39,743 nt of DNA from a virus. The notes below the pieces were generated by a model. That model was not told the DNA's origin, did no database searches, and saw nothing but the letters and a program-made list of their open reading frames with translations. Shown here one piece after another: positions 6,726 through 15,073 of the stretch; the stretch's first letter is position 1; each line of letters opens with the position of its first letter. A program made the position numbers and the translations under genes. The stretch is taken from positions 1 to 39,743 of IMG/VR virus record IMGVR_UViG_3300044824_000144. One strand, given 5' to 3'.

Positions 6726-6890
6726 CTGAAAATAATTTGTTGTGATGACTGTAATAGAACCTTATTTCCTGACCCATCTAGATTTGCTTTCCACTCAGGT
6801 AAAATTCATTATATATACAATTGCTACCATTGTGACAATATTTATTTTGTTGAACATCACGAAGATGAATCATCCAACTCTTGTAGCTGA
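6726..6890 (+). CDS. Possible zinc-ribbon protein with non-canonical start
   Basis: An open plus-strand frame reads IICCDDCNRTLFPDP, then SGKIHYIYNCYHCDNIYFVE, with paired cysteines (CDDC, CYHC) at zinc-ribbon spacing and an acidic tail. No ATG, GTG or TTG opens it; the first plausible codon is CTG, which I used as a nominal start. It overlaps the end of the spike gene by 21 bases, tail to tail. It may be real with an unusual start, a decayed gene, or chance. Confidence 0.35.
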   Translation: MKIICCDDCNRTLFPDPSRFAFHSGKIHYIYNCYHCDNIYFVEHHEDESSNSCS

Positions 6891-8192
6891 AATTCTTCCT
6901 ATACAATTACAACTTCCAGTAGAAAATGTTACTTGTGAAACTAAATAATATGTAGTAGTTGAAGATAAAGATACCCTGTATGAAGGTATTGATAAAAAAT
7001 TAACTGAAAAAACCCCAGAAGTGTAATTGACTTGACTGTAACTATCGTTATTTACTCCACCAGTAAATGAATTATTTGTTGGAGAAATTCCAGATATAAA
7101 TACTGTACTGTTTCCAGAAAACTGAGCTTGGCCCACCGAAGAGATATCCCAAATTCCAGCTGTCAAAGATATACTTGTTATTGTTGTTGGTGTATTATTG
7201 GAAACAGCAACTGTTCCAGAAACGGCTCTTATTTGTTCACCTAAATAACCAGATGTAGGTGCAGTTCCCGATCGATCTCCAACAAGTAATCCTCCTGTTT
7301 TTGTGGTTACACTATTAGAAACCGATGCATTTGTTCCTGGTTGTAGACCAGTGAAAATAATAGCACCAGCACCACTCACATAGTTTGTGTTTGATGAAGC
7401 AAATGTACAAAAAGTGCAATTTAATGTAGATCCCGTTCCTATTGTGCATGCTGTAGCAGATCCAGAATTTAATGAAAGATATGTTGCTCCATGAGTTGCA
7501 CTTCCTGTAATTGCAAGTGCAGTGGTACCCAAAATACCAATCTCACTATTATAAAAACCTAAAGCTCCTGTAGAAGTGCTTCCTATAGGTGAATTAAAAA
7601 TGGAATTATTAAACACAGCATTTCCTGCAGAAATTGTTGTATTTGTTGTAGATGAACCTGTGTTTGTAAAGTTACTAAAGTTGTATGTAATTGTACCCGT
7701 ACTGGATGAAGAATGAAAACCGATTCCAGTAGTCCCTAGATTTCCAGAACAATATGAAATATTTATCGCTGCACTAGTGTTGGCTGCGGAAAAGGAAATA
7801 CCAGTAGCATTAGTACAATTTAAGTAACAATTGTTAAGATTAACAATTGAAGCGGCAGACCCCGAGACCGTTAGTAGCGCTGCTGAATTTGTCTGAAGTT
7901 GTATTCCTGAAATCGTTACAGATCCAGCAGTTGACATTGTACAGTTACCAGAAATAATTACTAATCCAGTGGCATTCAAGGATGAATCTGATCCAAAAGC
8001 TGTTAGATTAACTCCGGCTTTAAGTGTTAGGTTCTCTGTATATGTTCCAGGATAGATAAAAATTGTATCCCCTGAAGAGGCGGCTGTAATTGCTGCTTGA
8101 ATCGTTGTTTGAGTTCCTGAACCTAATATAGGATCTACAATCCATTTAGCTGGTCCGAATAAGTCTGTTCCGGTTTGAATTACTGCTGTCAT
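6870..8192 (-). CDS. Tail spike / fibre with parallel beta-helix
   Basis: The 440-residue protein opens with a region like secreted beta-helix enzymes (DTIFIYPGTYTENLTLKAGVNLTAFG), then regular Ser/Thr/Asn-rich coils typical of a right-handed parallel beta-helix. The last ~100 residues form a separate C-terminal domain ending GRISATRVG. No catalytic residues could be placed. Likely host-surface binding. I chose the ATG that overlaps the upstream stop (TAATG); a GTG/ATG five codons earlier is less likely. Last of three fibre genes in a row. Confidence 0.78.
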   Translation of the reverse strand: MTAVIQTGTDLFGPAKWIVDPILGSGTQTTIQAAITAASSGDTIFIYPGTYTENLTLKAGVNLTAFGSDSSLNATGLVIISGNCTMSTAGSVTISGIQLQTNSAALLTVSGSAASIVNLNNCYLNCTNATGISFSAANTSAAINISYCSGNLGTTGIGFHSSSSTGTITYNFSNFTNTGSSTTNTTISAGNAVFNNSIFNSPIGSTSTGALGFYNSEIGILGTTALAITGSATHGATYLSLNSGSATACTIGTGSTLNCTFCTFASSNTNYVSGAGAIIFTGLQPGTNASVSNSVTTKTGGLLVGDRSGTAPTSGYLGEQIRAVSGTVAVSNNTPTTITSISLTAGIWDISSVGQAQFSGNSTVFISGISPTNNSFTGGVNNDSYSQVNYTSGVFSVNFLSIPSYRVSLSSTTTYYLVSQVTFSTGSCNCIGRISATRVG

Positions 8193-10423
8193 TAGGTTAT
8201 CCCCCATGCACCAACAGGTGAAACGTTAGCATACCATGTGGTATCTGTTAGTCTATAAACCAACTCCATAGCATCACCTATTTTAGTGCTTTTTGCTGTT
8301 CCTGCTACTGCTGAAAGCACATTACCTACTCTTATTCTTTGACCGGCATTAGCAAGGATTGTTACAACGCTGGCTGTGGCTGATTGTATTTTAACGACAT
8401 CCTGATTAGCAGGAAAGGCTGGAAGCGTGGCTGTTGCAACTGCTGTAACGAAATAACCATTATTTGAAGAAGCATTAAAACTTCCTGCTTCATCGGACCA
8501 AGGGAATGCGGTGCTTGTTCCCACTAAATTTAAAGTACCACCCAAAGTTACATTACCTCCTCCAGAAATACTTCCAGAGGTGTTTATAGTGATATTATTC
8601 GCAGTTACCAAACCCGCCGATACACTAAAATTATTACTATTAAATTCGGCTACACCGAAATTGTTAGCAATAGGTGTAAGACCGCTACTGGTGCCTGCTA
8701 ATTGAACTTGTATTTCTAAAGTATTGACAGCAGTGCTCACCGTTCGTATTGATCTAGCCGTAGTACCAGTTGAGTAGTTTGGACCTGTTCCGGAACCTGT
8801 AACGATGATATCACCGCTACCATTTGGTAGGACTGGAGAAGTTCCAGTTCCCGTAACTGAATCGGGAGTGAGTCCAGTCATTGTTCCTCCACTACCGACT
8901 ATGGATAATGTGCCTCCTAGATTAACACTCGAACTTCCTGTTAAACCGCCAGACAAGGCCACAGTGATCGCATTTGATGTGACAGCACCAGCACCAGAAA
9001 CCGTAAAATCAGTAGCATTAAATGAAGCGACGCCAACAGTGGTCGAAGTGGAATTGACACCAGACACCACAACTGCGCCTGTTGTTGGTGAAGCAGTGAC
9101 GCCATTTGATCCCGTAACTGACGTAACGGAACTAGCCCCAGCATTTTGCCATGAAGGGGAACCTGCAGTTGCGGTTAAAATCTGACCAGGTGTTCCGTTA
9201 GCTAACCAAGATGGCACACCAGTTGAGCTTGTTATAAGAACGCCGTTATTTCCTGTTGCTAGACCTGTTACCGTATTTGCTGCTGATGAATAAAGTATTT
9301 GATTTATAGTAGTTGTAGAAGGATATGTTGCGGTTGAATAGGTAGGATCATTGCTAGCATTATTTTGTAGTATTTGTCCTGTGGTCGAAGAAGGTCCCAC
9401 ACTACTAATCGAACTGGTTCCTTCACCCAATAAAACGCTATGAGCTGGATAAGTAGATGGTGTATATGGACCAATTAAGCTTAATATAACTGCGCCGGTT
9501 GTCGGAGAAGCAAGAATTTGATTTGCTGTGCCTGTAACGCTGGTTACTCCCCCTGTTGCTAAGGTTGTCCAGACTGGGTCTGTTGCAGTCGCAGTTAAAA
9601 CTTGACCCGCAGTCCCGTTAGGCACAGACGTAAGTGACCCGGTTGAATTCCCTACTTGTACATCATGGTTTGTCGTTCCAGTGACATTAAATGAAGCTGT
9701 ACCGCCTAAAGAAAGAGGTCCTCCACCTGTAACGGTAATATTATTTCCACTATTCAATGTTACAGAACTATTTACCAATGCCCCATTGGGCACTTGACCA
9801 AATGTAGGGGATGAAGCTGTATGCCCTAATAGAACGGTATTATTTGTTCCAGCTGCAATAGGAACTGATGGAGTCGTAATGCCAGTCCCGACCAGAATAG
9901 TATTTATTGGACTTACCACATCTTCAGTGAGAGTGCCTGGCGTTCCAGTGATATAGATTGTTGTTCCGCCGACAACATTAATATTTCCTGCAACAGGGGC
10001 GATTGGACCACCTGTATTACCTGTCAAGGTCTCTGTTGTTCCGTTTGTAACTGTAAAAGTAATTGAATTAGTCAAAGGATTGCTTATAATGGTTAAATTA
10101 CCATTTGCTGATACTAATTGAATATTGAAAGGAGGTGTACCAGTTGATAAGGAAGGATGTACAACCGTATCAACCGTGTCTGATAATGTATTTAAAATTC
10201 CATTAACTGAGATTTCTTCCCAAGTAGATTGCAATGCTCCTGAAATATTACTTTGAGAAAGAAGATACCATAGAGTTATACCTGCCTGATTTATCCAGAA
10301 TTTTCCTATAGGATAGTAAATGTCATTAGGTGTAGGATCCCGCTGATCTATAATAGGATAATTCGTTGAATTAGTTCCTACAGCTACTGAATAAGCTTGC
10401 TGCGATCCATCTCGTTGTGTCAT
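8192..10423 (-). CDS. Large repetitive tail fibre protein
   Basis: The 743-residue protein has an N-terminal domain (about residues 20-75: DQRDPTPNDIYYPIGKFWIN, W-Y-L, TWEEIS) that is paralogous to that of the next fibre gene, and probably attaches it to the virion. The rest is low-complexity Thr/Gly/Ser/Val repeats, including two copies of a block GVASFNATDFTVS / GVAEFNSNNFSVS. The end (about 640-743) is a compact domain beginning AFPWSDEAGSF, typical of fibre tips. Function: adsorption. Confidence 0.82.
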   Translation of the reverse strand: MTQRDGSQQAYSVAVGTNSTNYPIIDQRDPTPNDIYYPIGKFWINQAGITLWYLLSQSNISGALQSTWEEISVNGILNTLSDTVDTVVHPSLSTGTPPFNIQLVSANGNLTIISNPLTNSITFTVTNGTTETLTGNTGGPIAPVAGNINVVGGTTIYITGTPGTLTEDVVSPINTILVGTGITTPSVPIAAGTNNTVLLGHTASSPTFGQVPNGALVNSSVTLNSGNNITVTGGGPLSLGGTASFNVTGTTNHDVQVGNSTGSLTSVPNGTAGQVLTATATDPVWTTLATGGVTSVTGTANQILASPTTGAVILSLIGPYTPSTYPAHSVLLGEGTSSISSVGPSSTTGQILQNNASNDPTYSTATYPSTTTINQILYSSAANTVTGLATGNNGVLITSSTGVPSWLANGTPGQILTATAGSPSWQNAGASSVTSVTGSNGVTASPTTGAVVVSGVNSTSTTVGVASFNATDFTVSGAGAVTSNAITVALSGGLTGSSSVNLGGTLSIVGSGGTMTGLTPDSVTGTGTSPVLPNGSGDIIVTGSGTGPNYSTGTTARSIRTVSTAVNTLEIQVQLAGTSSGLTPIANNFGVAEFNSNNFSVSAGLVTANNITINTSGSISGGGNVTLGGTLNLVGTSTAFPWSDEAGSFNASSNNGYFVTAVATATLPAFPANQDVVKIQSATASVVTILANAGQRIRVGNVLSAVAGTAKSTKIGDAMELVYRLTDTTWYANVSPVGAWGIT

Positions 10424-10437
10424 TGATTACCTTTTAA

Positions 10438-10652
10438 TTATGCCACTCTTAAGGCTGAAATCCGTCCATAAGCAGAAATAGAACCACCTGAAAATGTACT
10501 TTCAGCAGTCAAATAATTTGATTTTTAAGAATAATAACAACTGGTTCATTAGTTAATGTTCCGATTAACTGTGAGCTTCCTGTAAATGTCGAAGCGGCAA
10601 TAGTTAATTCGGTATCGAATGCTAATTTTTGATCAACTGACATATTAGTCAT
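10438..10652 (-). pseudogene. Frameshifted fibre-associated small gene
   Basis: From an ATG with an AGAGGTG ribosome site the frame runs 47 codons (MSVDQKLAFDTELTIAAS, then VVIILKNQ) and stops at TGA. The coding signal continues in the -1 frame as YLTAESTFSGG, AYGRISALRVA and a TAA. This end resembles the C-terminus of the beta-helix spike (GRISATRVG). One extra A in the AAAAA run at the junction would restore a single ~71-residue product. It may be a real mutation, an assembly indel or frameshifting; a remnant of a larger deleted gene also fits. Confidence 0.6.
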
Positions 10653-10662
10653 ATAACACCTC

Positions 10663-11688
10663 TTAGTTTACAATGAACCATGCAATGGTTGATGTGTCGG
10701 TTGCCTGTGAAGCGGTAATTACAAAGCTTGTGGAGGCTGTTTTAGCGGTTACGGCTAAAGCACTAGCTACTGCGACAGTGCCCAAAGCTTGAGATGTCAA
10801 AAATATTAAAGAATTTGCTGTAACGGCTGTTGTAGCAACGGTTGCAGTCCCGCCAACTAAGGCAACTGAACCAAATGAATTGGCTCCGCCTGTTGTGGTA
10901 GTTGCAACACTTGTGCTTAAAATTTTATTTCCTGCTGTACCTAAAACTAAATTTCCGTTAGTAGCGGTAATTGGTCCTAAAGTGGCTGTGAGAGATGTAG
11001 TAGCAATTAAGGAACCTGTAACGGCTGTGTTACCTGTTTCATTACCGATTCGTGTTGCACCTGTTCCACCTGTTCCAATTGTGGTTATTGATCCGCCAGA
11101 GGTATTGATATTAGCAACGCCCAATTGAGTTAGTGCGCCTAAAGTTGTAGTTCCTGTAACTCCCAAAGTACCACTAAATGTCCCGTTGGTTGCCCCTACG
11201 GCTGCTAATGTGGTTGTGCCTGTTACACCTAATGTAGTGCCCACAGTTGCGCTTGTGGCGACGGATAAAGATGTTCCAGACGCGAGAGTTGTTGTGGAGG
11301 CTATGGAACCCGGGGCAATGAAAGTAGAAGGAATAGTGAAAGTTATCGTGCTTCCTGCGCCTGCCGTAGTAATCTGATTAGCCGTCCCCAATAGATTAAT
11401 ATTTGCACCAGAGGGGATAATAGCTCCCCCTGAAGATGCTGTGAGTGTGTTTAAAGGTCCTGAAAAAATCCCCAGAAGGTTCCAAATAGCAGAAGTTACC
11501 CCTCCAATTGTCGTAATACCAACAAGTGTATATTCGTTCAGACCAACTGTATCAATCCATCTTTTACCTATAGGGTAAAGAAAATCTAATGTATTTGGTG
11601 CTCTAAGATCTAAATGAGGCACTTCAACTGATTCTGGACGACTTGCGAATGATTGAGTATAAAGAACGGCACCTGGTTGAAACGTCAT
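10663..11688 (-). CDS. Tail fibre protein, repetitive
   Basis: This 341-residue protein has an N-terminal domain (HLDLRAPNTLDFLYPIGKRW, then SAIWNLLG) paralogous to that of the 743-residue fibre. The middle is a Thr/Gly-rich repeat region with GVTGTTTL occurring twice. The C-terminal domain (about 255-341, ending TSTIAWFIVN) is common on phage and bacterial repetitive surface proteins. An AAGGAG ribosome site precedes the ATG. First gene of the leftward fibre set, facing a divergent plus-strand island. Confidence 0.8.
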   Translation of the reverse strand: MTFQPGAVLYTQSFASRPESVEVPHLDLRAPNTLDFLYPIGKRWIDTVGLNEYTLVGITTIGGVTSAIWNLLGIFSGPLNTLTASSGGAIIPSGANINLLGTANQITTAGAGSTITFTIPSTFIAPGSIASTTTLASGTSLSVATSATVGTTLGVTGTTTLAAVGATNGTFSGTLGVTGTTTLGALTQLGVANINTSGGSITTIGTGGTGATRIGNETGNTAVTGSLIATTSLTATLGPITATNGNLVLGTAGNKILSTSVATTTTGGANSFGSVALVGGTATVATTAVTANSLIFLTSQALGTVAVASALAVTAKTASTSFVITASQATDTSTIAWFIVN

Positions 11689-11773
11689 AAAAAATCTCCT
11701 TGATATATATTTTATATTTAAATGATGGCAGAATAAAAAAGAAGAGAGCTGATAGAAAAAAATTCAGATTTTT

Positions 11774-11779
11774 TATAAT
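11774..11779 (+). promoter_or_regulatory. Possible -10 box for the 11830 island
   Basis: A perfect TATAAT lies in the 141-bp gap between the divergent fibre gene and the plus-strand island, about 50 bases before the first ATG of the island. No good -35 box is visible at the usual distance, so this is only a candidate. Confidence 0.3.
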
Positions 11780-11829
11780 GTTGAAAATAGATACAATGTT
11801 ATGAAAATGAGAATGATAGATAGGAATTT

Positions 11830-12027
11830 ATGGACTGGACACAAGTTTTAACAGTTTTTGCGGTGATTGCGACTAATTTAGGAACAGTAATAGCATTGTA
11901 TATTCAAACCGATACAAAACTTACAGCTATTCAACAAGAAATGAAAGACTTTCACACAAGATTGGCACTTCAAGATTTAGAATTTAAAATGCGTCTTTGC
12001 GCAATTGAAGAAAGGAATAAGAAGTGA
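11830..12027 (+). CDS. Small membrane protein with coiled-coil tail (holin/spanin-like)
   Basis: This 65-residue protein has one membrane helix (about residues 5-25, VLTVFAVIATNLGTVIALYI) and a charged heptad-patterned tail (KLTAIQQEMKDFHTRLALQDLEF). Topology and size resemble small holin, XhlA or spanin-type phage proteins, but no family motif is present. A TAGGA ribosome site precedes the ATG. First of five plus-strand genes; its TGA overlaps the next GTG. Confidence 0.68.
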   Translation: MDWTQVLTVFAVIATNLGTVIALYIQTDTKLTAIQQEMKDFHTRLALQDLEFKMRLCAIEERNKK

Positions 12028-12416
12028 CTTCCCAAATAAGTTCTACTGGGCCAAAAGCTAAAAGAGAGCCTGAAATGATTGAAGAAGTTACATATGGTTG
12101 CAATTGGTTATGCTTTAAATGTTGTAAATCTACTCAAATGATTCCTAAACCTACTTCTATAGAAGCAGAAAAATATATTGCCGTTTCTTATAAGCCTACT
12201 CATCAAAGAGAACGAACTTGGGGCATGATAGGGAATAAAATGACTTATAGATCAGATGAACCTAAAGAAGAAGAGAAAAAATCTCCTGAAAAGGTGATAA
12301 AATCGGTAGAAATAGTGAAAAGTGATACAGGAAGCAAGGAAATTAGGGAATTAACCACTACGATAAGTCCTGACGGAGTAAGTAGTACAACATTAAGAAT
12401 AAGTTTTGAGAAATAG
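12024..12416 (+). CDS. Hypothetical protein, Cys-rich segment and charged tail
   Basis: This 130-residue protein is unrecognised. The start is GTG overlapping the previous stop (GTGA). Residues about 26-36 contain CNWLCFKCC, which could bind metal or be membrane-associated. The middle is Lys/Glu-rich and the C-terminus (SDTGSKEIRELTTTISPDG) is beta-like. No lysis or nuclease motif is visible. Confidence 0.62.
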   Translation: MTSQISSTGPKAKREPEMIEEVTYGCNWLCFKCCKSTQMIPKPTSIEAEKYIAVSYKPTHQRERTWGMIGNKMTYRSDEPKEEEKKSPEKVIKSVEIVKSDTGSKEIRELTTTISPDGVSSTTLRISFEK

Positions 12417-12424
12417 GAAATAAT

Positions 12425-12619
12425 ATGAATGATTTTATAAATTTATTAATAAAATTAGATTGGCAAACCGTAATAGCAATGTTCGTTATTGGATGGTATT
12501 TCACGAGAGAAATACGAACATCTCTCACTAAGTTAGAAAATGATGTAAAAGAACAAGGTAGACGTACAGATAAGTTGTACGAGATGTTTATTGATTTGCT
12601 TAAAGAGGGAAGGAAGTAA
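12425..12619 (+). CDS. Small membrane protein with coiled-coil tail
   Basis: This 64-residue protein has the same architecture as the first gene of the island: one membrane helix (WQTVIAMFVIGWYF, about 14-27) followed by a charged helical tail (RTSLTKLENDVKEQ). A TAGGA site precedes the ATG. The two may be paired membrane factors, for example in lysis or exclusion; this is inference from shape only. Confidence 0.66.
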   Translation: MNDFINLLIKLDWQTVIAMFVIGWYFTREIRTSLTKLENDVKEQGRRTDKLYEMFIDLLKEGRK

Positions 12620-12620
12620 T

Positions 12621-12803
12621 ATGTATAATGATAATAATACAGGTACAACAATTTTCTGTACTTTATTAGAAGTGGCTGTTAATTACGGTATGTATAAATT
12701 AGGAAAACATGTCGCATATAAAGAAATTGAGAATAAGCAAATGAAAGAAGATATACAATCTTTTAAAAAAAGATTTAATGAATTGGGAAATCAAAAATAT
12801 TAA
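12621..12803 (+). CDS. Small hydrophobic-segment protein
   Basis: This 60-residue protein has a moderately hydrophobic N-terminal part (TIFCTLLEVAVNYGMYKLG) and a Lys/Glu-rich helical C-terminus. I chose the ATG with a GGAAGGAAG site; an upstream frame start overlaps the previous gene without support. Third membrane-type protein in the same island. Function unknown. Confidence 0.62.
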   Translation: MYNDNNTGTTIFCTLLEVAVNYGMYKLGKHVAYKEIENKQMKEDIQSFKKRFNELGNQKY

Positions 12804-13016
12804 ATGAAATATAAATTTGTAATAAAAAAAATTCAATATGCTTACGTTGAAGATCAATTTGATTCAGATACAACGATTGAGCAAGCTATGGAAAAGCTTG
12901 CTCAATTAGGTGAAGACGAATTAAATTTTAGTGAACCTGAATATCATCTAGAAGTTATTACAAAAGAAATCGGAAAAGTTTCAAAAATTATTTGGAAGAA
13001 CGATTCTTGTTTTTAA
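12804..13016 (+). CDS. Hypothetical protein
   Basis: This 70-residue acidic protein is unrecognised, with a beta-helix-beta look (KYKFVIKKIQYAYVEDQ, then TIEQAMEKLAQLGEDEL). It starts directly after the stop of the previous gene. Its last 29 bases overlap, tail to tail, the end of a small gene on the other strand. Confidence 0.62.
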   Translation: MKYKFVIKKIQYAYVEDQFDSDTTIEQAMEKLAQLGEDELNFSEPEYHLEVITKEIGKVSKIIWKNDSCF

Positions 13017-13122
13017 GTTCTTTTCTTACTCTATGATCAAAAAATTTCAAAACTGTTATTGCATCGGTTAACTCAGGGTTTTTTCCGTTTTTTAGGTACT
13101 TGAATGTTTCCTTCTGAGTCAT
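12988..13122 (-). CDS. Small basic protein overlapping the ejection gene end
   Basis: This 44-residue frame begins MTQKETFKYL and contains AITVLKFFDHRVRKEL. An AAAGGA site six bases before the ATG supports it. It starts inside the last ~50 bases of the 666-residue virion gene in another frame and ends antisense to the convergent plus-strand gene. Predicted helical and very basic. Function unknown. Confidence 0.55.
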   Translation of the reverse strand: MTQKETFKYLKNGKNPELTDAITVLKFFDHRVRKELKNKNRSSK

Positions 13123-15073
13123 ATTTTTCCTTTGATATTTTATGTAAAATATTTTGAATTGAATGCATTACACCGTATTCACTAGTGGCATATCCCCATG
13201 TAATGCCTTTATTTTCTTTTGAATATTTAGGATTCATTTTTATTTCTGTATGGAATCCTGCACCTCTTGAATCTAATACACCAGGTTTATATTTTCCTAT
13301 TCCTGTTGTCGCTTCGCCTTTAGGTTCATATGTTCCTAATGCGATACTATGATAAACATTTTCGGGAACATCTTTATACCATGCCCACTTACCATCATAA
13401 AATTGTGTTAATAATAAATTTAATCCTTCTAATGGAACATGCACCATTGTTTGTAGAGCTGTTGATTTCATGCCTTCGGGAATACTATTTACAATATCTC
13501 TAACCGCATCTTCTATGCCTTTAGGTTCTTGTTTAATTTCACTAAGTTTTTTATCTTGAATTTTTCCATTTATATTTATTTTAGCAATACCATTTTTGAC
13601 TGATTCAACTTCTCCAATATCACCCTTTGGCATTACCGCTAGATTACCTATTGTTATTGGCTCTGGTTGAGATTGTATTTTTTCAATTTTTATTTCTGGT
13701 TTTTTTTCCTTTTCAAGAGTTTTTATTTTTTTAGAAGGTCCAAAAATTTGTGTAAAAAGATAATTGTAATATTCTTTTTGTTCCTCAGTTTCAGGTATTC
13801 CTTGCCATTCAAAAATATTTCTCATTATTTCGGTTTGAATTTCTTCTAAAGTTAATCCTTTTTCTAAACCTTCATTTATAATTTTATTTACTTCTGGTTT
13901 ATTTTTCGGAAGGTCCATGTTAATAAATTTATCGATTTTATCTTGGATTTTCCATCCTAAACTTTGTTTTTTTCTATTTTTTTCGTTATTTTCTTTTTTT
14001 TCTTTTTGTGATTTTAAAATTTCCTGATTTCTATTTTTAGGGGTAAACATTTCTTGTGGTTGTTCAGGAATTGCTTGAGGATTGATAGATTTCTCAACTA
14101 AATTATCCATCATAGGTTCAGGCGATATTTCCTCTTGAGCAATTGCTTCTTCTTGCTGTGCCATCTCTTGAAATTGTTCTTGAATATCAGGAGCGGGTTC
14201 GTTTTGAAGAGTTTGTTGTATTTGATCTGGATTCATTTGAGAAGGATTCTGAATTAATTCGGGAGGATATTCTTGTCTTTGTCCTTCTTGTAAACCTTGA
14301 AAAGCAGGATTAACGGCAGGAGGATTATTTTCAATAAATTGTTTATAGTCTTTTACAACTTGCTCTAAGCCCCCTTCTATTTTATCAAGAACTTGAATTT
14401 TTCCTCTAGGGATAACCTGTCTCAACATTTGAGCGGTTGTATAGGGATCTAAATTATTTTTAAGAATTGTTTGAAAATTTGTATCTACTTTTAGATTATT
14501 TACAAGTTGTACGCTTCTTTCAAAAGTTGGTGTTGTAGGAGTATTTGGAGTTAATGTCTGTCCTCCTGGTTGAGGTTGTGGCGAAGGAGGTCTATTTTGT
14601 GGAGTTGGGGGATTTCCTGGAGATGAGGGAGGATTTCTAGGAGAAGGTCTTTGTGGGGGTAAATTAGGCAATGCCAGTTGCTGTCTTCCGGGTAATTGTC
14701 TTTGCGTTTGATTTTGTGGTAAAGGAGGTAATATTTGACCTCTTACCGCTTGATTTCTTGTTGCATATCCAATAGCACCAGCTGCGACAGCTCCCGCAGT
14801 TCCTAATACTCCTAATGCTTGTAATGCAGCTTTTTTCTTTTGTTTAGTATCTCTTTTTTGTACTTGTTCATGTTCAGTAAGATAATCGTCGGTATCTTCA
14901 GGATATGAATTATCTTTTTGTGAAACATTTTTAAGAATCATATCCGCAGAATATCCCGCTGCTTGTGCCGCTTGGATTTTTCCTGCATGTTGAGGATATT
15001 GTCGCATTACTTGATTTAAGATAACCCTTGCAGGATATCCATTTAATAATGCGTTTGCGATATGTGAACCCAT
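13073..15073 (-). CDS. Internal virion / DNA ejection protein, P22 gp16-like position, KTSC-like C-terminus
   Basis: The 666-residue protein has an N-terminal helical segment (about 1-50), a glycine/alanine hydrophobic stretch (AALQALGVLGTAGAVAAGAI, about 83-102) able to enter a membrane, a proline-rich linker (about 112-185) and long Gln/Glu-rich coils. Near 560-620 the pattern FYDGKWAWYKDVPENVYHSI followed by GKYKPGVLDSRGAGFH resembles the KTSC fold (PF13619). Size and position match P22 gp16, which is ejected with DNA. The role is inferred from order and composition; the KTSC match is from memory. Confidence 0.68.
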   Translation of the reverse strand: MGSHIANALLNGYPARVILNQVMRQYPQHAGKIQAAQAAGYSADMILKNVSQKDNSYPEDTDDYLTEHEQVQKRDTKQKKKAALQALGVLGTAGAVAAGAIGYATRNQAVRGQILPPLPQNQTQRQLPGRQQLALPNLPPQRPSPRNPPSSPGNPPTPQNRPPSPQPQPGGQTLTPNTPTTPTFERSVQLVNNLKVDTNFQTILKNNLDPYTTAQMLRQVIPRGKIQVLDKIEGGLEQVVKDYKQFIENNPPAVNPAFQGLQEGQRQEYPPELIQNPSQMNPDQIQQTLQNEPAPDIQEQFQEMAQQEEAIAQEEISPEPMMDNLVEKSINPQAIPEQPQEMFTPKNRNQEILKSQKEKKENNEKNRKKQSLGWKIQDKIDKFINMDLPKNKPEVNKIINEGLEKGLTLEEIQTEIMRNIFEWQGIPETEEQKEYYNYLFTQIFGPSKKIKTLEKEKKPEIKIEKIQSQPEPITIGNLAVMPKGDIGEVESVKNGIAKININGKIQDKKLSEIKQEPKGIEDAVRDIVNSIPEGMKSTALQTMVHVPLEGLNLLLTQFYDGKWAWYKDVPENVYHSIALGTYEPKGEATTGIGKYKPGVLDSRGAGFHTEIKMNPKYSKENKGITWGYATSEYGVMHSIQNILHKISKEKYDSEGNIQVPKKRKKP

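Noticed and set aside
10880-11300. GVTGTTTL and other Thr/Gly repeats in fibres as diversity-generating variable repeats
   Set aside because: No reverse transcriptase gene or template/variable repeat pair is visible; repeated low-complexity shafts are normal in fibres.
8511-11377. Long plus-strand open frames opposite the fibre genes (8511, 8805, 10880, 11186)
   Set aside because: They mirror Thr/Gly/Val-rich repeats of the minus-strand fibres, giving Pro/Val/Ala-rich nonsense, and lack ribosome sites.
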